Source: Chrysoporthe austroafricana
Taxonomy: Eukaryota; Ascomycota; Sordariomycetes; Diaporthales; Cryphonectriaceae
Direction of reading: 5' to 3'
Assembly: GCA_001051155.2 (NCBI GenBank)
Contig: JYIP02000006.1
Coordinates: 992,001 to 1,056,000 of the forward strand
DNA length: 64,000 nt
The notes under the pieces are model-generated. The model had not been told where the DNA came from. It saw only the letters and a program-made list of their open reading frames with translations, and did no database searches. The position numbers and the translations under genes were made by a program. This document shows, in pieces, positions 9,707-22,328 of this stretch (positions are counted from its first letter, which is position 1; every line of letters starts with the position of its first letter).

Positions 9707-12700
9707 ATGGAGGGGCAGCAGCCCCAGCAGCAGCCGCCGTCCGGCGTTCCGGGCCCAACCGGCCGGAGGCTGCACATCGCCCATCGCCGGACCCCCTCCG
9801 AGATGACGCCGCTGGTGAGCATGTTCACGGCCAACCCGCACAGTAAGCTCCCCGCTGCCCTCCCCAGACCTCCTGACCCTTGCCGCCGAGCCGATGTCCT
9901 CGCTTGGTGGTTCCGGTCTCTCCTGGAGGATGCCTCTTTCTTGGGTCCCGACCACATGGCTGACGGTGCGTCTCGTCGACAGTGGACCAGATGTCGATCC
10001 AGCAGCTCCTGGCGGCCCAGCAGCAGCAGATCAACGAGCTCAACGCGCAGGCTCAATACGTCCAGAACATGAGCATGATGGGCGGTCAGCCCGTTCCCGG
10101 CTACAACATCGTCCAGGGCATGCCCGGCATGCAGCAGCCGGGCAACTACCAGTTTCCCAACCAGCTCCAGCAGCAGAACCTGGCGATGCCGAACCAGCCG
10201 CTCACACATCGCCGTAATCAGTCGGCCGTCCCGAATATGGGCGTAGGACCACCTCCGGCTCCTTCCTCCGGCGCCGCCGGCTCGGCCTTCGGCAACTTCG
10301 AGCTCCCCCAACAGCCCCAGGGCCGAGAGAATGCCGGCGGCCCGCGGGGAGGACGCGGCGGCGGCGGTTCTGGAGGCGGACACCAGAGGCGCCACTCGTT
10401 GGCGCTTGCTGACGCCAAGAAGGCTGCTGAGCTTGCTCAGCAGAAGCGCACAACCTCCGGCTTCCAGTTTCCCGCAGCGCCCGCGCCCGAGGAGGAGTCC
10501 AAGTCTCCCGGGGCCAGCTCGGTCGACTCCCAGGCTAACGCTGCGAGGGGAGGGCGTATTGCGCACGGCAGAAGTCAGAGCGTGGCTGTGGGCGCTAATG
10601 GCCGTGGTGGTACCGCCGCTGGCGCCGGCCGTGGCGGCACTCACCTGTCGGTCGAGCCGAGTGGGGACTTCCCACGCCGCGGGTCTGGACACAATCGTTC
10701 ATCATCTCGTAACTTTGACTCCAACTGGCGTACTCCGCAGGCGCAGCCTCAGGAGCAGGCCGGTCAGAACCAGGGTGGTTTCCAGCCGGGCCACCGCTCG
10801 CGTGGCTCCATAAGCCAGTCCGTTAACTCGATCGGTGCTTTCCAGTACCCCGGTCAGCCCCAGCTGGTGCAGATGCCCAACCAGATGATGATGCCTGGGA
10901 TGTATCCTGGACAGCAGCTGAACGCCCAGCTGGCCCAGCTTCAGGCACTCCAGGCTGTACAGATGGGCGGGCAGAACTTCATGGGCCTGCAGGGGAGCCA
11001 GCACGCAGGCCAGCTTTCTCAGCAGCCTCAGCAACAGCAGCGCAAGACGCTATTCACTCCTTACCTTCCGCAAGCGACGCTGCCCGCCCTGCTGGGAGAG
11101 GGACAGCTCGTTTCCGGCATCTTACGTGTGAACAAGAAGAACCGCAGCGATGCCTACGTTTCTACTCAGGATGGTCTTCTCGACGCTGACATCTTCATCT
11201 GCGGTAGCAAGGACCGCAATCGCGCTCTTGAGGGTGATCTCGTCGCTATTGAGCTTCTTGACGTCGACGAGGTCTGGTCGCAGAAGCGTGAGAAGGAGGA
11301 AAAGAAGAAGCGCAAAGACATCACCGACACTCGCTCGGGCTCCGCCAACACTGGCAGCCAGAGCAACCAGAACAACGACGACAACAGTGCTGCTGACGGA
11401 GGCATCCGCAGGCGTGGTAGCCTGCGGCAGCGCCCCACGCAGAAGAAGAACGATGATGTCGAAGTGGAGGGCCAGAGCCTTCTCTTGGTAGAGGAGGAGG
11501 AGATCAACGATGAACAGAAGCCTCTGTACGCTGGCCACGTTGTTGCCGTCATCGAGCGTGTTGCTGGGCAGATGTTCTCCGGAACGCTCGGCCTACTTCG
11601 CCCCAGCAGCCAGGCGACCAAGGAGAAACAGGAGGCTGAACGAGCTGCCAGAGACGGTGGCCGTCAGCACGACAACCGTCAACAGGAGAAGCCTAAGATT
11701 GTCTGGTTCAAGCCGACCGACAAGCGCGTGCCTTTGATCGCTATTCCCACGGAGCAAGCTCCCCGGGACTTTGTCGAGAAGCACCAAGATTATGCCGATC
11801 GCATCTTTGTTGCATGCATCAAGCGGTGGCCCATCACCTCGCTCCATCCTTTTGGCACTCTCGTTGAGCAGCTCGGCAGGATGGGCGACTTGAAGGTTGA
11901 GACCGACGCTCTCTTGCGAGACAACAACTTCTCGTCTGATGAGTTTTCCGAGGCTGTTCTTCGCAGCGTCGGTCTTCAGGATTGGTCTCTCGCCAAGGAA
12001 GAAGAGGCGGCGATTGCTGCGCGCCGTGACTTCCGAGATGACAAGGCATTCACTCTCGACATGGATGGCTCAGCTGAGCTCAGCAATGCTGTGCACGTCA
12101 AGAGGCTCGATGATGGAAATCTCGAAATCGGCATCCACGTTCCAGACGTCACCCATTTCGTCAAGCCCAACTCCCTTGTGGACCGTGAGGCCAAGAAGCG
12201 CGGGACTGCCGTGCATCTTGTGAACAGAACTTGCGCCATGCTTCCGCCCAAGTTGTTTGCGGAGGTCTGTTCCCTAACGCCGGGCGAGGAGCGCCTCGCC
12301 GTTAGTGTTGTGTTTTCTGTCAACCCACACACAGGAGCCGTCGCTGAGAACGGTTCTTGGGTCGGCAAAAGTATCATCAAGAGCGGCGGCAAAGTCACTC
12401 TTTCTGAGATTGACGCCGCTCTGGCGGCAGAGGGTGAATTCAGCCACTCGGCGGTCGAATCCACGGATCTGCGGATTCTTTACGTAAGTGTTGCAAGCGC
12501 TGGGCGAGCTGACTTCTTGTTGTTCGGGACACTAACAAGATTTAGATGGTTGCCCAGAAGTTCCGAGAGTTCCGTCTGGGCGCTGGCGGTGAACCAATCG
12601 CACCCCTTCGGTTGCTCCACCAGCTCGACGACGAGAATATCCCTATCAAGAACAATCTCTTTGATTCGACCTCTGCGATGGAGCTAGTGGAGGAGCTCAT

Positions 12701-13999
12701 GCACAAGGCCAATACGTACGTTGCGCAGCGTATTGTTGAAGGCGTTCCCGAGAAGGCTCTTCTTCGGAGACAGGCCGCGCCCAGCCCCCGCAGGCTTCAG
12801 ACGTTCGTTGATCGCATGACTGCCCTCGGCTACGACATCGACAGCTCCAGCAGTGGCGCACTGCAGAACAGTCTTTTCAAAGTCGATGATGCCGACATTA
12901 GGAAGGGCATGGAAACTCTGCTGCTCAAGTCCATGCAGCATGCCAAGTACTTCATTGCTGGCAAGACCGCTAAGCAGCTGTGGCCTCACTACGCCCTAAA
13001 CTTGCCATTGTACACTCACTTCACCAGCCCGACTCGTCGCTATGCCGACATCTTGGTCCACCGGCAGCTGGAAGTCGCCCTGTCAGAGGGCAAGCTCGAG
13101 TACAACGAGGATATCGAGAACCTCGTCAAGACGGTCGAGAGCTGCAACACCAAGAAGGAGTCGGCTCAGAACGCCCAGGAACAGAGCATCCACATTGAAG
13201 CCTGCCGTACGATGGACAAGGCGCGACAGGAGGTGAATGGGGATCTCATCAGCGAGGGTATTGTTCTCTGCGTCTACGAGTCGGCGTTCGATGTTTTGAT
13301 TCCCGAGTGGGGCTTTGAGAAGCGCGTCCACTGCGATCAGCTGCCTCTCAAGAAGGCAGAATTCAGGAAGGAAAAGAGAGTCCTAGAGCTGTACTGGGAG
13401 AAGGGCGTGCCCAGCTCAGCTTACGTGCCAGAGGACGAGCGGCCGAAGGCTGCCACCTCTGTCCGCATGTCAAACGCTATGGCGGCGGCAAGACAGGCCG
13501 AGGAGGCGGAGAGGGCAAGGAAGGAGCGTGAGGAGGCGGCCCGCAAGCAGACCGAGACCAACACGATCTCGACCAACGATGTCGATGCGCTTTTCGACGA
13601 CGACGATGACAACGGCTCAGATATCACCGAGGCCATGGCAGGTGCGTCGCTCGCCGAGCGTCCAACCCAGAGTGTGCCGGGCTCCCCCACCCGGTCCTAC
13701 AATGCAGCTGGCGCGCTGCACCGCACCAAGTCGGATTCTAAGGTGCCCACCGTTGAGGCTCCCGAGAACCGCCTGACAAACAAGGAGAAGTACCTGAGCC
13801 TCTTCAAGCTGCGGGAGGAAGGTGGTGAATACATCCAGGACGTCACGGAGATGACACGGGTACCTATTATCCTGAAGACGGACCTCAGCAAGAGCCCACC
13901 GTAAGTGCCGGATCTTGTTCAGAGATGACAGTGGACCACGTACGCTAACATAGTTGCAGATGCCTGACCATACGCTCGCTCAACCCATATGCTCTCTAG
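9707..13999 (+). CDS. SSD1: Ssd1-type RNA-binding protein with degenerate RNB (RNase II-like) domain
   Basis: Ssd1 binds mRNAs for cell-wall and polarity proteins and represses their translation under control of the NDR kinase Cbk1 (yeast knowledge). Four exons: 9707-9842, 9983-12483, 12546-13900, 13960-13999; 1343 aa. The last 40-nt exon adds CLTIRSLNPYAL. The first 350 residues are low-complexity (Gln-, Gly-rich) and contain five HxRxxS sites. Cold-shock-like OB segments follow (TLPALLGEGQLVSGILRV...). The RNB domain begins near residue 735 (FTLDMDGSAELSNAVHV) and includes the RYADILVHRQLE block. The acidic cluster normally catalytic in RNase II (DxxxxDxDDA type) reads AELSNA here, so no nuclease activity is expected, as in other Ssd1 proteins. 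Confidence 0.93.
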
Positions 14000-16324
14000 G
14001 TCTGGCATCGAGCGGCATGGCATCGACAGGACTCCAACATATTCAACACTCACAGGTCTGGCGGTACCACAGACGCCGGCAGCACCAACTAAGATGGACC
14101 GGGACAGCGAATGAGGAAACAGCAACATGACTTGGCTGGAGAGGATAAGTGCAACCTCGTCAGCGAGCGGGGTGCTCAGAAGCGATGACAGATTGATCGA
14201 GGCGGAGAACCGCCTTAATTTTGAAATCAGAGGCGAACGAACGGCCAATATGATTTTCCCTTTTAGCTTAGGTCAACACCGAGGATTGTCTGTTTAGAAA
14301 GGGATCGCCACATAGATCAGCCGCGACGTGCTGAAGTCTAGCAAATAAAAGCAGCTTCGCGTACCTAGCCAGCCGTCTGACATGTGATATCTTCCCATCT
14401 CGAACCTTCCCGGCTGGGGGGAGGGGGGTGGGCAATGGTGGATTTGAACCTGCTAGCTTGCGGACCACAGCATCAATCTTCCTTCTGGTCACGATCAGCA
14501 ACATGGATTTTAGCAGGGGATACTCTTGAGTATATGGAGAGCAAACGGGGATGTAGCCGGGCCAGACAGGATATAGATGTGGCCGTCTTGAGTGGCCTGG
14601 CCGTGTCTAGGTCCCATAAATCAGCCGAGAGATCTCTGCTCTTCGGAACGGTATCAGACGGAACAGTATAGTGTAATCCAAAATCAGACGAGACGAAAGC
14701 AAGCCGAGATGGCATCACGGTTGGGGCCTTTCCGTCCAGAACGGGGAGCAATGGCCACCTCGACGATTAAATGTCTCTGTGGCCCGGGCCCGGGCTCTCC
14801 TGGGTAAATCTTCTACCGGGCCCTGACCACCAGAGCACGAGGAAAAGAAACATCGACAGCTGCCACCGGGTGGCCCGGGGGGGAACAGGGGTTCCGGCTG
14901 AGGCGTGCGACAGCTGCTGCTGGGGGAGCGTTCAGAAAGGAAGATTGGCTTTTTGGCTCCGAGATAGAGTTGCATGGCAGGGCAGGGCAGGGCAGGGCGA
15001 GAATACCAAGACGTGCAGGGGAGGGCGGAGGGGCATGCAACCGTCGCACCGAAACGCAGTTGAGACGTGATGAGGGCGGCGGATGTCACGAACCCTTGGG
15101 CCCTTGGTCGATCATCCCTCGAGGGAACGGAGACGGACCCCCCCTCCCCTGCACGAGCTCCTCAGTAGTCAATTGATTGCTGCACGGCAGCGCGCTGTGG
15201 TCACGTCCGAGCATGGTCCGAACCTTGGTCCGACCTTCCGTTGCGGCTCAACTGGTAACCTCGTCGTCGTCGTCGTTGGCGTCCCGAAGTTGAACCCTCA
15301 GCAGCCGGTTCGTCGCATGAGCGCATTGTCCCGATCCGTCCAGTGTCTCCTCCGAGGCTCTGCAGTGCGCCTCGAGGGTTTCGAACGTCCCATCTACCAA
15401 GGGCAGACGGAGCCTGCTTTCATCTGGCCTCATCCGCTCTGCCCGTCCCGCCGCCATCCGAGCTGCTCATCCCAGGTCCCTTTTGAGCTCTTCGCCTTAG
15501 TGTCTATCTGGTTTGATCGGGACTGTGTGATGCTATGAGCTTTGGTGTAATCGCCCTCGGGACGATCTCGTACTCCGACCCGGGGGAAGGGGGAGGGGGA
15601 GGGAGGGGAGCAGTGGGCGCCCGCAAAACGAAACACAAGGTCGGCTTGTAGCTCTTCCTTTCATCCAGGACCTTCACCCCGTTCCCGGCCTGCCATCTGA
15701 TCTGCCCGCTACCAGGGACGAGCCCCCGTCGACTACACGGCGTGCGCAAGCATCCGGGCAGCGGGGCCCCACCCCCCCGAGGCTCGAGGCTACTTGGCAC
15801 TCCTGCGTCGCTCGCTGCAGCATGGAAGCTGGGTGAGCTGGGTCACAGGAAGGTTCGCGAGCCGGCCCACGGCTCGCAGAGTTCCCGTGAGGGCCTCTGC
15901 CTCTGCGGCCTTCCGTGCCTTGGCGTGTCCACCCCGAGGGCGATCAGGAACATGACGGTTTGATCATTTTCAAGCCGGTGGTAGTGTTTCCGCCCATCAT
16001 CGCCCGCCTCCCGCCCGCCCTGGGCGTTTCTATTCTCTCCTTCTCCTCGTCCCCCCTAGCTTTGATAAAGAGCGCCGCTCCGGCCTCTTCTCTCGACGCT
16101 TGGGTTGATCCCTCCTCTCTCTCCTTACCTGCCCCCGTCCGTCTTTCATACTTGACTTTCCTTAATCAGCATTTAATGAACGGCAGGCCGGCTTCATAAA
16201 CATTCACTTTCATTCAAGCCTACACACGAGTCGCCGGTTCGATCGAGGGGTTTATTATCCTAGGGACAAAGGAAGAAACGAAACGAAAAATTATATACCC
16301 ATACACAACCTAATTCAACTAAAA
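14000..16324. other. Intergenic region between SSD1 and the ferritin-like gene
   Basis: About 2.3 kb with no convincing gene. It holds the SSD1 3' end and the upstream region of the ferritin-like gene (pyrimidine-rich near 16010-16150). A GGGCA tandem run occurs at 14977-14998. A B-box-like GGTTCAAATCC sits on the minus strand near 14440, but a tRNA fold could not be formed around it. Confidence 0.55.
14977..14998. repeat. Short GGGCA tandem repeat
   Basis: Four consecutive GCAGG/GGGCA 5-bp units in intergenic DNA. Confidence 0.8.
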
Positions 16325-17374
16325 ATGGCTGGTATAACACTCAAGGGCGCCTTCGTGGCTGGCCTGGTTGCGGTTGCGTCGGCGCTGCCCGCGGCGCCCC
16401 GGTTGACGCCGCGCCAGCAGCGGATCCACGAGCTGATGAGGCGCCAGAGCGCGGCCGAGCAGGCCCTGGGGATCAACGACTTTGACGTGCTGCAGTTGTG
16501 AGTGCCATCGGGATTAGTGGGGGAAGAGAGGGAGAGAGGAAGAGAGAGGATCAGGATCGGGCTCGGGGCTAACATATGTGGTTTTAATAGTGCGCTCACC
16601 CTCGAGAACCTCGAGACGGCCTTCTACCAGCAGGGCTTCGCCGCCATCCCCACGCAGCAGTTCCTGGACCTAGGCCTGACGCAGACCCAGGTCGACAGCC
16701 TGGTGACGGTCGGGCAGTCCGAGGCGGCGCACGTCGAGATCATCCAGAGCACGCTCGCGCAGATGGGCATCCAGCCCGTGCAGCCGTGCCAGTACAACTT
16801 CGGCGGCGCCTTCGCCTCGGCGCAGGCCATGGTGCAGCAGGCCGCCATCCTCGAGCAGGTCGGCGTCTCGGCGTACCTGGGCGCCGCGCCCATCGTCTCG
16901 TCGCCCACCGTCCTCGGCGCCGCCGCCTCCATCTTCTCCATCGAGGCCCGCCACCAGAGCTTCATCCGCACCGTCTCGGGCGTCGCCTCGGCCCCGGACT
17001 TCTTCGACACGCCGCTCAGCCCCAAGCAGGTCTTCACCCTCGCCGCGCCCTTCATCTCCTCCTGCCCCCAGGGCAGCAACCTCGTCCTGACCGCCAACCC
17101 GGCTATCACCATGACCAACGCCAACCAGCAGATCGTCGCCAACCAGCAGCTGCAGCTGCAGAGCGACGCCTCCGGCTCAGCCACCGCCTGCGCCTTCGTC
17201 GCCGGCGGCTTCCCCACCGGCGCTGCCTTCGCCCCCTTCACCAACGGCGCCTGCGAGGTGCCCCAGGGCCTGACCGGCGTCGTCTACCTCAACCTCGTCA
17301 ACTCCATCCCCTCCACCGGCAAGATCTCCGACGACATCATCGTCGCCGGCCCCATGGTGCTCCAGGTCTCCTAA
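16325..17374 (+). CDS. Secreted ferritin-like domain protein (Rds1-type)
   Basis: Two exons, 16325-16497 and 16591-17374, give 318 aa; the intron splits a Phe codon (TT|T) and has a clear GTGAGT donor. A signal peptide (GAFVAGLVAVASALP) is followed by a short basic segment. About residues 50-185 form a helical ferritin-like domain: FDVLQFALTLENLETAFYQQ, SEAAHVEIIQS, CQYNFGG and SIEARHQSFIRT. Glu and His residues (E in TLENLE, ExxH in SEAAHVE, E..H in IEARHQ) are placed as metal ligands in that fold. The C-terminal half is Ala/Gln-rich with a few cysteines. Related fungal proteins are linked to stress and sexual development (Rds1 in fission yeast), but the chemistry is unknown. The closely packed GC-ending codons suggest strong expression. 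Confidence 0.85.
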
Positions 17375-18856
17375 GCCTGAAGACCGAGGAGGCAACCCCC
17401 CCACCACCCTCAAAACACGCTCTTTTTCTTCTTTTCCAACTCTCCCTCTCCTCCTGGAGATGGATGAGTGAGTGGTGGGGGTGCGAATCACGATAGACGA
17501 AAGGCAGGACAGATCACCAAACCCTTGGCGGGTCTTTTTTCTCTTTAGGGACCTGTGCGTCCGCGCTCTAATCTGTTATCTACCTAAGCCTTCCCGCCCT
17601 CGCCGGCGATGCCAGGCACAGTTAGGTATTAAGAAAAAAAATGTATATATTACTAATCTTTATTGGCCCTCACGAGGGCTACGGCGTCTGTCTCGTCCTG
17701 CTTGACCGCGGCTGGATATTTTGGAGGGGGGGGAGGGATTCTGGGTGTGCCGAAACAAAGATACCATGAGCCTCGAGCTTCTTAGATTAGTTGTTGACCT
17801 TCTGCTATCACTAACGAGATCCTGGTCAGATCTGAATGGTGGGAAAAATGAAATATCTCATGAACTCAATCTCTCCACCCGTTTCACCCGCCAGTGACGA
17901 GGTCCTGTGGCGTGTGTGTGCCCTTGTTCCAGCGCCGCGGAGATCGACGCGTCGTGACACGCAGGCTGCCCAGACATCTCGGGTCGATCAAACAGGCTGG
18001 GCGAGCGAGCGAGATTCCAACCCCCCCCCCTCCCCGGCGCGGGGCCGCGCTCTTTCACGCCTCGCCACTGCTGCCCTTAACACGATATAGCGCTGACTAG
18101 GAACCAAGCTAGGTCCGCGGACAAGATAAGACAAGGGGGCAATACAACCCGACGGACCGGCGATGGTGTGGCACCGCGAGCGAGAAAGGAGATAGAAGGA
18201 CCCGTGGCTGGTCCCGGTGCTATCTGCGATCGTGCCTGCGGAAAAATGCCGCGACCGACGAGCTCAGCCTGGGACGCGTCTCCTGGTGAGTATCGGAGGG
18301 GACAGTCTATCTATCCAGAACAGACAAACAGTCGCAGTATGCCAGGCGAAACTCACCGAATGCCAAGGTTGCGTCTGTAGTGCTGCACAGTATCCCGGAC
18401 GGGAGAGACCGGACCGGGCGGAAGATCTGCCTTGGCTGGCAGGCACTTGGTTCCCTTTATTTGTACACAGGTAACTCGGATGGTTGGATTGTCTGTGTGA
18501 ATATAATGAGAAAAATGGAGCTGGTTCACGGTGTGTAGTCCTGCTGGGCTACGTTTAGGCCCTTCAGGAGAATATGTGCCTAGAAGCTGTGTGAGACCTC
18601 CGTATCGACCATCACCAGACAGATGCAAACAAGCAAGTAGCATTCGTGATCAGGCGTGAATTGGTATTTTGTGTCGTCGCTATATGATGAAACGCCGTTG
18701 TACAGAAAGAAAAAAAAAAGAAAAAGAAAAAAACCAATGCAAAAGCCAGCCCCAGAACGAAATACCAAGAAACCATGAAACACTACCGCTCGCCACCTTT
18801 TGTGCTCAGAACAGCGCCCGGACGCGGAACGATCCTCCTCTGGCAGTCGACAGCAT
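17375..18856. other. Convergent 3' region between the ferritin-like and GDH genes
   Basis: About 1.5 kb between two converging genes. It contains A/T-rich stretches (17630-17660, 18700-18740) expected near polyadenylation sites. No coding region could be supported. Confidence 0.55.
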
Positions 18857-20538
<1,682 letters not shown>

Positions 20539-20656
20539 TCAGAGAAGACTAGTACTCAGCCTTTCGACAGCAACGAGATAGAGGTTGGTATAGGACGAGG
20601 TAAGAGACAGAAGGAGGGGAGGTCGGCTTCGACCAGCAGTGGGAAGTCGCAAGCCA

Positions 20657-20664
20657 TATTTATA
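20657..20664 (-). promoter_or_regulatory. Probable TATA box of the NADP-GDH gene
   Basis: TATAAATA on the minus strand, about 224 bases upstream of the GDH ATG. The position allows a leader of about 190 bases. It is a sequence match only. Confidence 0.45.
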
Positions 20665-21160
20665 AGGCTGGAAGACCTAATATCCAAGTGCGAGATGAAC
20701 CCAGACGCACGGCGAGCGCCGAGCAGCGATCTAGGAGCCGGCTGTAGCTCGAGCGGCCATTCAGCCTCGCTGGGATCTGATATGACGAGGCCAATTCATG
20801 TCATCGAAAAATCGCAGTGCGCGCGGTGGTGGGGGTTCGCATGCCTCAGCGATCGCCGTCTTCGCAGTGCAGGTCGGGCCCAGAAAAATCGAGGGAGGGT
20901 GGACAGGGGGAGCTGTTTTCCCTAAACGGAAATATCACCAACGCCGATTGCGGCGGCGCGAGGCTTGCAGTTTAGAATTCAGCCGGACGCATACAAGAAG
21001 ACTGCTAGGACACTGCATATGCTTCAGACGCCCTGTAGGCCAGGGCAGCAGGTCTTTCAGACCGACACCGGTTCCGATCTTCCTGTCTGTTTATCATGGC
21101 AGTTGAGTGAGGAAGACGAGACTCTTGTTCGCGTACCTCGCCTAGCGAAGTCGAGGTACA

Positions 21161-21192
<32 letters not shown>
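21161..21192. repeat. (TAG)n microsatellite
   Basis: More than ten uninterrupted TAG units followed by a degenerate tail (ccatggtagtaatagtatg). Confidence 0.95.
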
Positions 21193-22057
21193 CCATGGTA
21201 GTAATAGTATGACGTCCTAGCGAGGTGGATTCAGGGTCTTGTTAACGGCAGCCTCGAGGGCAGCCTGCTATACTGTGGCCCTGGATCAAGAAAACATCTT
21301 ATCGCAGGCCGCTGATTGGTCCCCTAGGCACTTCGGGGGCTTTAGCTGTAGAAATTGGAAGTGTTTTACGCCATCGTTATTCGCGGGTCCAAGGTTCTGG
21401 CATGATCGTCAGCATCAAGCGCAGACTCCCCGACTATTTCCGCGGCGCTCAGTGGACGCGCAGGAGGGGTGGCATGGTGGGTCCAGGGACCCGAGGGTGC
21501 GAGAACGGAGGCGCCCTGGGGAATGCAGGCGACGCATCTCGCAGCAGCGCATCCATCCCCCATGCTGCAGATTGATCTCCTTGCGGCACGCTGCAGGGCC
21601 AAGGGGAAGAGCATTCCAGCCCCCGCGTGCATGAGCTATAAAATTTTTCTGCGCCCATCGTGACCCCGTGAACATGTTCCTGCTGCGCGAAGGGGGACGC
21701 TGCTTGCGCCGCCGAGAGGCGTGCCGATGCCGCTGGATTACGCAGCACGCAAAACGTTCATCCTGAATCCGGGGAAAGCCCCCACACTGCACTCCGACGC
21801 TCGATGCCACGCTATATATGCCACCCCGACATTCCTCAGCCGCGTGCTGGTGGGGACTGCACGTGCGAGGTCGGATCCGTCATCTCCAGCTCGGAAATCG
21901 ACGTCGAGCCCAGGAGTTAACGGTTTTGCACAGCTGCGAAAACGGCTTCGGGCAACCTCTCGATGGCTGAGGAGTCAGTATAATTTCTTGCCGGAGCCGA
22001 CTCTCCGCCGGCGTCCCGACCCTCAGGCAGCCTCTGTCGGCATCACTTGTCCGAAGG

Positions 22058-22110
22058 AAAAAAAAAAAAAAAAAAAAAAAAAAAAAANACCACCCGAAGA
22101 ACACTCCAGT

Positions 22111-22147
<37 letters not shown>
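22058..22147. repeat. Paired poly-A tracts flanking an undetermined base
   Basis: An A run of about 30 bases (22058-22087), one N at 22088, a roughly 24-base spacer, and a second A run of about 35 bases (22113-22147). The N shows the assembly is uncertain here; homopolymer lengths should not be trusted. Confidence 0.95.
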
Positions 22148-22149
<2 letters not shown>

Positions 22150-22328
22150 AGGGTCACGAGACTTCGGTTGAGACATCCTCATTTTGCTGAGACTTAGACC
22201 TGCCCGAACGCCGACGAACTCCTGATTCCATCAACACCCAAGGACATGACATTCTCCGATTGCATCCGTCGTGATGATGCGAATTGACCTCAACAATGTC
22301 CATCTACAAAGCCTTCACCACGCTTCGG

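Noticed and set aside
14420..14505. Possible minus-strand tRNA (GGTTCAAATCC B-box match)
   Set aside because: The bases flanking the T-loop do not pair into a T stem and no acceptor stem or A box fits.
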